Positions 17,379-25,678 of a DNA stretch of 32,624 bases are shown here, piece by piece. Source of the stretch: Candidatus Methanoperedens nitratireducens (lineage in GTDB: Archaea; Halobacteriota; Methanosarcinia; Methanosarcinales; Methanoperedenaceae). The notes under the pieces are model-generated. The model did not search any database, was not told where the DNA came from, and worked only from the letters and a program-made list of their open reading frames with translations. Where the stretch lies: NCBI RefSeq assembly GCF_900196725.1, contig NZ_FZMP01000219.1, forward strand, positions 32,001 to 64,624, in the 5' to 3' direction. The position numbers and the translations under genes are program-made. Each line of letters opens with the position of its first letter. Position 1 is the first letter of the stretch.

Positions 17379-19412
17379 ATGCTAAATACGCAGTATATTT
17401 TTGAGGCGTCATTCGGATTCTACATACTTGGCGCAATTATCGCTGTCATTCTGAACAGCAGGCTGCGCGCATGCACCTTACTGAGCTACGGATGCTCGAT
17501 AGCTGCATCCCTCCTGGGACTTGGCGGAGCGCTTTCCGTGATACTCTCAGGTCCGGTCAGTATCAAGCTTCCGGGTCTTATCCCATTAACTGACCTGAGC
17601 CTGTTCATCGATGGGCTGTCTGCTTTCTTCATCGCGGTAATTTCCCTTGCAGCCCTTGCGGTTTCCATATACTCTATCGGGTACACAAGGGAATACTATG
17701 GCAAAAAGAGCACAGGACTGCTGGGGTTTTTATATAATCTCTTCATACTCTCGATGCTGCTGGTCGTATCAGCCAACAACGCAGTCATGTTCCTCATAGT
17801 CTGGGAGGTCATGTCCATAAGTTCCTATTTCCTCGTGACTTACGAGCATGAGAAACGGGAATCAAGGAGTTCAGGCTATCTGTATATCCTTATGACGCAT
17901 GTCGGCACAGGCTTTATCATACTCTCATTTCTCATATTCGGAAGCGCGGCAGGAAGCTTCAGCTTTGATGCGTTCCGGGCATCCGGGGGAAGCCTTCTTC
18001 CCTGGATGCGGGATGCAGCGTTCCTGCTGGCGCTGGTAGGCTTTGGCACCAAAGCAGGCATTGTTCCGCTCCATATCTGGCTACCATACGCGCACCCCGC
18101 AGCACCGAGCAACGTTTCGGCGCTGATGTCGGGTGTGATGATAAAGACCGCTATCTATGGGCTTATCAGGGTATCATTCGAGTTCCTGGGAGCAAAAGAG
18201 TTCTGGTGGGGCATGCTGATATTGATCATCGCTTCGGTCTCTGCGCTCCTCGGTGTGATGTATGCGCTCATGGAGCACGATATAAAACGCCTGCTCGCCT
18301 ACCACAGCGTTGAGAACATAGGGATAATACTTATCGGGGTAGGGATATCCATCATTTTCATGTCTGAAGGGCAGCCTGCGCTTGCGGCGTTCGCACTGAT
18401 AGCAGGTCTTTACCACCTGGTGAACCATGCGGTGTTCAAGGCTCTTTTATTCATGGGCGCAGGTTCTCTTATTTATTCGACGCATACGAAGAATATCGAA
18501 GAGATGGGCGGCCTGCTAAAGAAAATGCCGTGGACCGGATTATTTTTCCTGGTAGGCTCGATATCGATATCCGCGCTTCCGCCTTTTAACGGCTTCGTGA
18601 GCGAATGGCTTACGTTCCAGTCACAGCTATTTGGAGTGAACCTTAGCGATAACATCGCCAAGATGATAGTGCTCTTCAGTGGGGCGGTGCTTGCGCTCAC
18701 AAGTGCGCTTGCAGCGGCATGTTTTGTCAAGGCTTTCGGGATTAGCTTCCTTGCGCTGCCCCGCAGCGAGCACGCTGAACATGCAAAAGAGGTCCCTTTC
18801 CCCATGCTCTCAGGTATGGGTTTTCTTGCACTCCTTTGCGTAGTGCTCGGGATATTCCCCCAGTATGTTATACCGCTTCTTGATACAATAACTGCTCCGC
18901 TTGTGGGCATAAATATCGCAAAGGATATCTCATTCAGCCTGTGGCTTGGTACGTTCAGTCCCCTGGGAGGGAGCATTTCCACAACAATGATGCTTTTCCT
19001 GTTGATCATACTTATCCCCCTGCCGTTCATACTCGCGCTTCTTATCGGAGGCAGGACTTTGACCGTAAAATACGAGACATGGGGATGCGGGCAGCCTGTG
19101 TCTGCAGCCCGGAACGAATATACTGCAACCGCGTTCTCAAAGCCCATACGCATGTGGCTCGGCAATATCTACCGCTCTCACAGGGAAATACAGACCACTT
19201 ACACGGGTTCGCCGTATTTTAAGCAGAGGATGGTCTTTGATACGCAGGTTGAGCCGATATTCGAGAAGTATCTTTACGCGCCGGTCATATGGCTTGCGCT
19301 TACGGCATCAAGGATACTCAGGGTCATACAGACAGGATATATCCAGACGTACCTGCTTTACATACTTATCACGCTGATCATAGCGCTGATATATGTGGGA
19401 AGCGGGGGATGA
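17379..19412 (+). CDS. hyfB: Hydrogenase-4 / Ehr membrane subunit HyfB, copy 1 (antiporter-like)
   Basis: This 677-residue polytopic membrane protein belongs to the Mrp/NuoL-like proton-channel family. The channel residues are kept: Glu in LIVWEVMS (TM5), Lys in GFGTKAGIVPLHIWLPYAHP (TM7), Lys in HDIKRLLAYHSVEN (TM8) and His/Lys in YHLVNHAVFKALLF. The C-terminus has the HyfB signature YETWGCGQP followed by a soluble stretch and a final helix. It is a close paralogue of the second copy at 20575 and is separated from it by satD and a DUF3307 remnant. It has its own promoter. Whether it is part of the main complex or an exchangeable extra pump subunit cannot be told from sequence. Confidence 0.93.
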   Translation: MLNTQYIFEASFGFYILGAIIAVILNSRLRACTLLSYGCSIAASLLGLGGALSVILSGPVSIKLPGLIPLTDLSLFIDGLSAFFIAVISLAALAVSIYSIGYTREYYGKKSTGLLGFLYNLFILSMLLVVSANNAVMFLIVWEVMSISSYFLVTYEHEKRESRSSGYLYILMTHVGTGFIILSFLIFGSAAGSFSFDAFRASGGSLLPWMRDAAFLLALVGFGTKAGIVPLHIWLPYAHPAAPSNVSALMSGVMIKTAIYGLIRVSFEFLGAKEFWWGMLILIIASVSALLGVMYALMEHDIKRLLAYHSVENIGIILIGVGISIIFMSEGQPALAAFALIAGLYHLVNHAVFKALLFMGAGSLIYSTHTKNIEEMGGLLKKMPWTGLFFLVGSISISALPPFNGFVSEWLTFQSQLFGVNLSDNIAKMIVLFSGAVLALTSALAAACFVKAFGISFLALPRSEHAEHAKEVPFPMLSGMGFLALLCVVLGIFPQYVIPLLDTITAPLVGINIAKDISFSLWLGTFSPLGGSISTTMMLFLLIILIPLPFILALLIGGRTLTVKYETWGCGQPVSAARNEYTATAFSKPIRMWLGNIYRSHREIQTTYTGSPYFKQRMVFDTQVEPIFEKYLYAPVIWLALTASRILRVIQTGYIQTYLLYILITLIIALIYVGSGG

Positions 19413-19426
19413 TGCTTTCAACATTT

Positions 19427-19584
19427 TTAAAATAAAAACACGCTTGCAATTAACCCGACTATGATCGCAATAGTAAAACTGAGCAGTGTTCCGATAAGAA
19501 CATACTCTCCAACTTTTCGCGATCGGCAAGCAGGTGCGCAATTATCAGGCGGATGAGCAAAGATGTTTCAATCTTGGTGACCAT
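19427..19584 (-). pseudogene. DUF3307 gene remnant (internal deletion and frame break)
   Basis: With GGAGG (19591-19595 on this strand) before the ATG at 19584, the frame reads MVTKIETSLLIRLIIAHLLAD, the typical start of DUF3307 membrane proteins, which are often ~240 residues and often next to satD. Directly afterwards another frame reads VGEYVLIGTLLSFTIAII and ends SVFLF, matching the C-terminal membrane helix of the same family. Almost 200 middle residues are missing and the two ends are out of frame, so this is a deletion remnant. The junction lies at about 19522-19528, in GATCGCGAAAA on the coding strand. It sits 31 bases downstream of satD on the same strand, as in intact pairs. Confidence 0.65.
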
Positions 19585-19585
19585 T

Positions 19586-19603
19586 ATAAGCCTCCAAGCT
19601 TAT
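19586..19603. promoter_or_regulatory. Inverted repeat at DUF3307 start, similar to the satD promoter repeat
   Basis: ATAAGCCTCCAAGCTTAT has 6-bp arms (ATAAGC/GCTTAT) and matches 15 of 18 positions of the repeat at 20302-20319 in front of satD. Flanking T residues are also shared. It includes the Shine-Dalgarno GGAGG of the remnant gene, so it could act on translation or be a repressor site. Confidence 0.45.
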
Positions 19604-19615
19604 TTTTCATAATTA

Positions 19616-20278
19616 TTATGTTCTAACCTTATATTCGATGAGCGTTCCATATCTCTCCAGAGCTGCCTGCACAGCCCGGTATCCCGCTATCCTTAGACGC
19701 TGGAATACCGCGGGCTGGGATATTTTCAGGGTTTTAGCTATTTCTTCCTGTGTTGATCCCTGAATATAATACAGGATCGCTTCAGCCTGTTCCTTTGTCC
19801 ATCGCTGCATCAGCGTATCAAGCAACGCGCACTCGGTTCTCAATTCATCATCTATCTCCTGCCAGGGTGTTTTTACGGTTAAATTCCGCTCCGCCTTTTT
19901 CATCCTGTCAAGCTCAATGCCCGAGTTCCTGAAGGCTTCGCCATCCCCTTCTCCTGCCCGGTTTCCTGGCGGAAGGTAGTCTATTGTTCCTAAACCGATC
20001 GCTATCCTGGCATCAAGGCGCGCGGTCTTTAGCTTGAATTTTGACAGCAGACCGGCGCGGATGATTATTGCAGCCCGCATGGCTTCCTGCGGCATGGATA
20101 TTACACCCTGGAAGCTGTCCCCGCGATATATCACGAACGGCGATGCAATAATCCTGCGCGGGATTTTCTTGAAAGAGTCTTTAAGGAGCGATAGAATCTC
20201 AAATCGCTGTTTCTCTTCAAATTTCGTGAAGCCGATCAGATCGCCGGTGAGGGCTGCATAGATTTTTCGGTTTTTCAT
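19616..20278 (-). CDS. satD: SatD family protein (cyclase-like domain plus C-terminal HTH)
   Basis: The protein has 220 residues. The N-terminal part (YAALTGDLIGFTKF, VIYRGDSFQG, ARIAIGLGTIDYL, GEAFRNSGIELD) follows the SatD pattern, which resembles the metal-binding strands of class III nucleotidyl cyclases: two acidic residues after strands (TGD, RGD). The C-terminal ~60 residues are a helix-turn-helix (TQEEIAKTLKISQPAVFQRLRIAGYRA). The family is named after a gene of a streptococcal acid-tolerance operon, and its biochemical role is unknown. Cyclase-like fold plus HTH suggests a nucleotide-sensing DNA-binding regulator, which is inference. It stands divergent from hyfB-2 and interrupts the two hyfB copies. 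Confidence 0.8.
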   Translation of the reverse strand: MKNRKIYAALTGDLIGFTKFEEKQRFEILSLLKDSFKKIPRRIIASPFVIYRGDSFQGVISMPQEAMRAAIIIRAGLLSKFKLKTARLDARIAIGLGTIDYLPPGNRAGEGDGEAFRNSGIELDRMKKAERNLTVKTPWQEIDDELRTECALLDTLMQRWTKEQAEAILYYIQGSTQEEIAKTLKISQPAVFQRLRIAGYRAVQAALERYGTLIEYKVRT

Positions 20279-20574
20279 AAATGGCTGTAGTTCAATTAAA
20301 TATAAGCTTACAAGCTTATTATAGTGTATTATAAGTCATTACACTTATATTAACATTTCGTACTTCCAAATGACCTTGTTCTTACCAGGCAAAATCCTAC
20401 ATTAATAATCAATATCTAATTTGTGATTTTTTATGGTTAACCTTAAATACAAACAGTAAGGTAATGGGAGGCCCTGTCGTTCATGGAATAAAATTTAAAA
20501 GCTGGTATTAAAATGGCGTTTGTATTCTTTCTTAAAAACGTAATGCGATAATCAATAGATCGAAGGTGGTGATT
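20279..20574. other. Divergent regulatory region between satD and hyfB-2
   Basis: About 296 AT-rich bases. At the left are the satD promoter and operator-like palindrome (20302-20319). On the right strand TTAAATAC near 20440 and AATTTAAAAG near 20490 are TATA candidates for the hyf operon. GGTGGTGAT at 20565-20573 is the ribosome site of hyfB-2. No ORF with a conserved product is seen. Confidence 0.4.
20302..20319. promoter_or_regulatory. Perfect inverted repeat in the satD promoter
   Basis: ATAAGCTT-AC-AAGCTTAT is a perfect 8+8 inverted repeat with a 2-base centre. It lies 24-41 bases upstream of the satD start and next to its AT-rich TATA region. The like sequence at 19586-19603 suggests a shared operator, perhaps for SatD itself, which has an HTH domain. 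Confidence 0.55.
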
Positions 20575-22601
20575 ATGGTATATACAGGTTTATTTACAGG
20601 GCTTGTTGCCTTTTATCTTGTTGGCGCGGCAGCTTCTATCATCCTGAACAAAAAAACAATCTCTGCGCCCGTGTTCCGTTCCTGAGCGCAGCCGTCGCGT
20701 CAATTGTCGGGATCATCTTCTCGTTGTCGGTAGTTTTCGGTGAAACTTTTACTCTCACGCTCCCGGGTTCATCGTTTCTGGAATTTGGCTTTTTTGCGGA
20801 CAGGCTGGCTGCGTTCTTCATTCTTGTGATATCCATCGCAGTCTTTGCGGTCTCGATTTACTCGATAGGGTATGTAGAAGAGTACTTCGGAAAAAAGAAT
20901 ATCGGCAGCTTCGGTTTCCTGTATAACATATTCATTCTTTCAATGATCCTTGTGGTCACTGCCAGGAACGCCCTCATGTTCCTGATAGTCTGGGAACTGA
21001 TGTCCGTAGTATCATATTTCCTCGTGGTTTACGAGCATGAGAAGCCGGAAACAAGAAAAGCCGGGTTCATCTATATTGTGATGACCCATATCGGGACTGG
21101 TTTCATACTCCTTTCTTTTCTTATCATGGCAGGCGCAAGCGGCAGCTTTGATTTTGGCAAGTTCAGCGCAGCCGGGGCATCGATGCCGCCAATGCTCAAA
21201 GACCTCGTGTTCCTCTTCGCCCTCATCGGTTTTGGCGCAAAAGCGGGTATAGTTCCACTTCACATCTGGCTTCCATACGCGCATCCGGCAGCCCCAAGCA
21301 ACGTCTCGGCGCTAATGTCGGGTGTGATGATAAAGACTGCGATTTACATGCTTATCCGCGTTTTCTTCGATTTCCTTGGCGCCGGGGTGCTATGGTGGGG
21401 ATTCCTCGTACTTGCCATTGGCGCGATATCGGCGCTCACAGGGATCATATACGCAGTTGTTGAAACGGATATCAAAAGGATGCTTGCGTTCAGCAGCATA
21501 GAGAACATCGGGATAATCCTGATCGGGCTGGGAGCCTCGATGATCTTTTTCGCAAGCGCAAGCCCCGGTCTTGCAGCAATAGCGATAATAGCGGCCCTGT
21601 ATCACCTGTTAAACCATTCCGTATTTAAAGGATTGTTGTTCATGGGAGCAGGCTCCATAATGTTCTCTACCCACACAAAGAACATCGAGAAGCTGGGCGG
21701 TCTAATAAAAAAGATGCCCGTCACAGCCGTCCTTTTCCTGATAGGGGTACTGGCTATCTCTGCACTGCCGCCATTTAGCGGTTTTGTGAGCGAGTGGCTG
21801 ACCCTCCAGTCTCTGCTCCTGGGCTTCGGTTTAAACGATACATTTACCAGGATCGCCCTGCCGGTCGGCGCAGCAGCGCTGGCACTTACAGGCGCGCTCG
21901 CAGCATTCTGTTTCCTGAAAGCGTTCGGCATAGGGTTTTTAGCGCTTCCGCGCAGTGAACATGCAGAGCATGCGAAAGAAGTAAATATGCCAATGCTGAT
22001 CGGCATGGGGATATTCGCATTATTATCGGTTCTTCTGGGTATCCTGCCGTTCTATATCCTGCCATATCTTGACAGGATATCGCAAACATTAGTGGATGCA
22101 AGCGTGTATCATTCCGTTTCATTCGGGGTACTCGGGACAATTTCCATGCCTGCCGGTCAGATATCCATGTCAACGCCGGCTCTTTTGCTTCTGATGTTCA
22201 TTTGCCTCTCGCTTCCGTTCATATTATATCTCTATAAGAAGGAACATCGGGTGCTCTACGAAACATGGGGATGCGGGCAGCCGGTTTCCATGTCGAGGAA
22301 TGAATATACGGGTACAGCTTTCACCAAGCCTGTAGAGATATGGCTTGCCAGTATCTACCGCCCCGTCAATGAAACACAGGCAACATATTCCGTGTCCCCG
22401 AAACTTAAAGAATCTTTTAAGTTCGAATCCAGGATAGAGCGGGTATTCGAGCAGCATATCTATTCGCCTGTCATCGGCTTCATCCTGGGCAAATCAAGAA
22501 CCATAAAAGCCGTACAGACCGGAAGCATCCATGCATATCTTTCCTATATTTTCGGGGTGCTGGTCGTTCTTTTCATGTTCATGATATTAGGAGGCAGATA
22601 A
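20575..22601 (+). CDS. hyfB: Hydrogenase-4 / Ehr membrane subunit HyfB, copy 2 (one-base frame break)
   Basis: This is the first gene of the main hyf unit. The ATG at 20575 follows GGTGGTGAT and opens a HyfB-like N-terminus (FYLVGAAASIILNKK) that stops at 20683-20685. The rest of the protein (listed frame from 20724, 625 residues) is in the -1 frame and its family sequence reaches back to about 20657. The break is at an A7 run (20650-20656): one extra A, or a -1 slip on AAA-AAA, restores a ~675-residue HyfB. The channel residues Glu (LIVWELMS), Lys (GFGAKAGIVPLHIWLP) and Lys (TDIKRMLAF), and the YETWGCGQP end, are intact. It ends exactly one base before hyfC. Confidence 0.85.
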
Positions 22602-23552
22602 ATGCTCACACAATTTGCGATCGTGATTTTCCAGGTAATAATCATTCTTGCACTTGCGCCGCTTTTAAGCGGTATGATCAAAAAAGTAAAGGCGTTCCTC
22701 CAGATGCGAAAAGGGCCGGGTATATTCCAGCCTTATTACGATATCGCAAAACTTCTTCGTAAGGACTCTGTGGTATCCGGGAACGTATCGTGGATATTTC
22801 ATGCAGCACCCATAATCTCATTTGTGGCGGTACTCACGGCAGGTCTTATCATCCCGGTCTATATCTCGAACATGCCTTTTAGCTTTGCAGGGGACCTTAT
22901 CGCGGTTGTTTACCTTTTTGCCCTTGCGCGGTTCTTTATCGCCCTTGCGTCGCTGGACGCAGGAAGCTCTTTTGGCGGGATGGGGGGCAGCAGGGAAATG
23001 TTCGTAGCATCCCTTGTCGAGCCTGCTATGATGCTCTCGATATTCGCAATAGCGCTTAACGTGGGCACGACAAACCTGAGTGTCATCTCAGGCACTGTAT
23101 CATCTATGGGTCTTGATGCCATCTCGCCGTATCATCTGCTTGCATTTGTTGCGCTGTTCATAATCGCGATCGCGGAAACGGGCAGGATACCTGTGGATAA
23201 TCCGGCAACGCATCTTGAACTGACGATGATACATGAAGCCATGATACTTGAATACTCAGGAAAACAACTGGCGATAGTCGAACTCGGGGCAATGATGAAA
23301 CAATTGCTTGTCTTCACACTGCTGGCTAACATCTTCTTCCCCTGGGGCATAGCTTCGGAGCTGAGTGCAGCCGGGATAGCGATATCCTTGATCGTAATTA
23401 TCATTAAAGTGGCTGTTCTCGGGGTATTAATGGCACTGGTTGAGACATCGACCGCCAAATGGAGGCTGTTCAGGCTTCCCAATTTATTATCGATCTCGCT
23501 CATGCTTTCGTTCCTTGCTCTTATCTCGTTCATTATTGTAAAAGGAGGATAA
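22602..23552 (+). CDS. hyfC: Hydrogenase-4 / Ehr membrane subunit HyfC (NuoH-like)
   Basis: This 316-residue membrane subunit couples the peripheral arm to the proton-pumping arm. It matches NuoH/HycD/HyfC: MRKGPGIFQPYYDIAKLLRKD after the first helix, FALARFFIALASLDAGSSFGGMGGSREM in the middle, and the acidic loop GRIPVDNPATHLELTMIHEAMILEYSGK that forms the entry to the proton channel. About eight membrane helices are apparent. It starts on the base after the hyfB-2 stop and is followed by hyfE after one base, so translation is tightly coupled. Since the loop contacts the large subunit, its conservation argues that the HyfG partner is functional despite lacking nickel ligands. Confidence 0.95.
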   Translation: MLTQFAIVIFQVIIILALAPLLSGMIKKVKAFLQMRKGPGIFQPYYDIAKLLRKDSVVSGNVSWIFHAAPIISFVAVLTAGLIIPVYISNMPFSFAGDLIAVVYLFALARFFIALASLDAGSSFGGMGGSREMFVASLVEPAMMLSIFAIALNVGTTNLSVISGTVSSMGLDAISPYHLLAFVALFIIAIAETGRIPVDNPATHLELTMIHEAMILEYSGKQLAIVELGAMMKQLLVFTLLANIFFPWGIASELSAAGIAISLIVIIIKVAVLGVLMALVETSTAKWRLFRLPNLLSISLMLSFLALISFIIVKGG

Positions 23553-23553
23553 T

Positions 23554-24213
23554 ATGTCAGAGCTTGTTTTCGGTTCTAAGATGATGCAGTTGCTTATCGC
23601 ATTGATACTTGTTTCTACCTTCATGATCCTTGGTTCCACGCGCCTTTATTCCTGCGTGCGGGCTTTCGCGATACAATCTTTTTTACTGGCGGGAGTGGCA
23701 GGTATAGTCGCTTATTCGACAGGAAAATCGGATATTTACATCGTCGCCATTCTCACATTGGTACTGAAAGCCGCCGTGATACCATACATTTTTATTTACA
23801 TTATCCGTGAAATAAAGGTAAAAAGGGAGATAGCCCTCTATGTGAACATCTCACCGTCGCTCATAATCGGGGGCGTGCTCGTCGTTATCTCCTATTATCT
23901 TGTACGCTCCATAAACATCAGGACTGAGCTTTCAAGCTTTGCGCTCTCAGCATCGATATCGCTTGTATCCATCGGGCTGTTCATCATGATAAGCCGAAAA
24001 AAAGCGATAATGCAGATGCTCGGAATCCTGCTCATGGAAAATGGGCTTTTCCTTGGCGCCATATCCCTGACATACGGGATGCCGCTGCTGGTCGAACTCG
24101 GGATATTCTTCGATGTCCTGATAGGCGTTCTTATCATGGGGATCCTGATCTTCAGGATAAACAAAACATTTGAGAGCATAGATACCGACATGCTTAAGAC
24201 ATTGATAGGGTGA
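23554..24213 (+). CDS. hyfE: Hydrogenase-4 / Ehr membrane subunit HyfE (NuoK-like)
   Basis: This 219-residue membrane protein is of HyfE type. AGGAGG lies just before the ATG at 23554. About seven hydrophobic segments are visible, and the C-terminal part (MLGILLMENGLFLGAISL, then LVELGIFFDVLIGVLIM) resembles NuoK/MrpC, including its membrane Glu. The N-terminal part (ILGSTRLYSCVRAFAIQSFLLA) is the HyfE-specific extension. It sits between hyfC and hyfF, four bases before hyfF, the standard order in hydrogenase-4 and Ehr operons. Confidence 0.93.
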   Translation: MSELVFGSKMMQLLIALILVSTFMILGSTRLYSCVRAFAIQSFLLAGVAGIVAYSTGKSDIYIVAILTLVLKAAVIPYIFIYIIREIKVKREIALYVNISPSLIIGGVLVVISYYLVRSINIRTELSSFALSASISLVSIGLFIMISRKKAIMQMLGILLMENGLFLGAISLTYGMPLLVELGIFFDVLIGVLIMGILIFRINKTFESIDTDMLKTLIG

Positions 24214-24217
24214 GCAC

Positions 24218-25672
24218 ATGATAGAATACCTGCTTCTTGCGCCTGTACTCACAGGCATCTTATGCTTTTTCACAAAAACGCGAAAACAGGTCGAGTTCGT
24301 AAGCATAACCGGCTCTGTAGTCACGCTTCTTCTCGGCATGGATCTCGTAGTTGAAGTTTACAGGCATGATATTATCGTAACATGGCAGGATGCACTATTT
24401 GCAGATGCCTTCAGCGCGTTTATCGTCCTTATCGTCTCTATAGTGGGCTTTGTTGCGTCCCTCTACTCTACAGGCTACATGGGACACGAGTTCGAGCACA
24501 ATATCATTGACATGAAACGGTTGAAAATGTACTATGTCCTTTTCCACAGCTTCATGTTCACCATGCTCCTTGTGGGCGTAACGAACAACCTCGGTCTCTG
24601 GATCGCGATCGAGATGACCACGCTTGTCTCAGCCCTGCTGATGATACTTTATTCCAGGAAATCTTCGGTCGAAGCGGCATGGAAATACATGATCATATGC
24701 ACGGTGGGCATCACTTTTGCGCTCTTTGGCACCATACTCACGTACTATGCATCTGTAAAGATACTGGGTGAGTCCGGGGAGGCGCTTAACTGGACATCGC
24801 TTCTTGCAGTCGCAGACCAGTTCGACCCAACCATAATGAAGCTTGCCTTTATTTTCATACTTATCGGCTACGGCACAAAAGCCGGACTTGCGCCCATGCA
24901 TACATGGCTTCCGGATGCGCACAGCGAGGCGCCAACGCCGGTGAGTGCACTTCTTTCAGGTGTTCTTCTTAACTGCGCAATGTACGGCATCATCCGGTTT
25001 TATACGATAGCCACTAAATCCATAGGCACGGAGTTCGGAAGCAACCTTCTTATAGTGTTCGGGCTCCTGTCTATCGGTATCTCAGTGCCCTTCATCCTTT
25101 TGCAGGAAGACTATAAGAGGCTCCTGGCATACAGCAGCGTGGAGCATATGGGCATAGTAGCGCTCGGCATAGGTTTTGGCGGTGTTTTCGGCGTTTTCGG
25201 GGCAATACTTCACATGTTCAACCATGCAATGACGAAGTCGTTCATGTTCTTTGGCGCGGGAAATGTGCTGCTGAAGCATGAGACCAAGGAGATAGATAAG
25301 GTATCTGGCGTAGTAAAATCAATGCCAGTCACAGGCACGATGCTGATAATAGGGGGACTTGCTATCACAGGCTCACCACCATTCAGTATATTTATCAGCG
25401 AGTTCACGATACTTGCAGCGGGTTTCTCGCAGGGGCATATAGTTCCCTCAGTCCTTTTCCTCTTCTTTATAATTACGATATTTGCAGGCTTCTTCTATCA
25501 TATCAGCAGGATGGTATTCGGGACGCCGCAGCCAGGAATAAAGAACGGGGACGTGAGCAGATGGATGCTGGGTGCTATGGCGATATTGATTGTTTTCGTG
25601 CTTGTGCTCGGTGTCTACATACCTCCGTTCTTTAATGAGATGCTTATGAAAGTCGTGAATGTTGTGAGGTGA
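24218..25672 (+). CDS. hyfF: Hydrogenase-4 / Ehr membrane subunit HyfF (antiporter-like)
   Basis: This 484-residue third antiporter-like subunit is related to NuoN/NuoM and MrpD. Channel residues are visible: Glu in LWIAIEMTTL, Lys and His in GYGTKAGLAPMHTWLPDAHSEAPTPVSALLSG, Lys in EDYKRLLAYSSVEHMG and His in LHMFNHAMTKSFMFFGAG. With HyfB-1 and HyfB-2 the locus encodes three such channels, the same number as respiratory complex I (NuoL/M/N). The start at 24218 has a GTGAG-type ribosome site. hyfG follows after six bases. Confidence 0.94.
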   Translation: MIEYLLLAPVLTGILCFFTKTRKQVEFVSITGSVVTLLLGMDLVVEVYRHDIIVTWQDALFADAFSAFIVLIVSIVGFVASLYSTGYMGHEFEHNIIDMKRLKMYYVLFHSFMFTMLLVGVTNNLGLWIAIEMTTLVSALLMILYSRKSSVEAAWKYMIICTVGITFALFGTILTYYASVKILGESGEALNWTSLLAVADQFDPTIMKLAFIFILIGYGTKAGLAPMHTWLPDAHSEAPTPVSALLSGVLLNCAMYGIIRFYTIATKSIGTEFGSNLLIVFGLLSIGISVPFILLQEDYKRLLAYSSVEHMGIVALGIGFGGVFGVFGAILHMFNHAMTKSFMFFGAGNVLLKHETKEIDKVSGVVKSMPVTGTMLIIGGLAITGSPPFSIFISEFTILAAGFSQGHIVPSVLFLFFIITIFAGFFYHISRMVFGTPQPGIKNGDVSRWMLGAMAILIVFVLVLGVYIPPFFNEMLMKVVNVVR

Positions 25673-25678
25673 GATACT

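Noticed and set aside
18473..19165. 230-residue antisense frame within hyfB-1
   Set aside because: Shadow of the conserved hyfB-1 gene; composition follows from the opposite strand.
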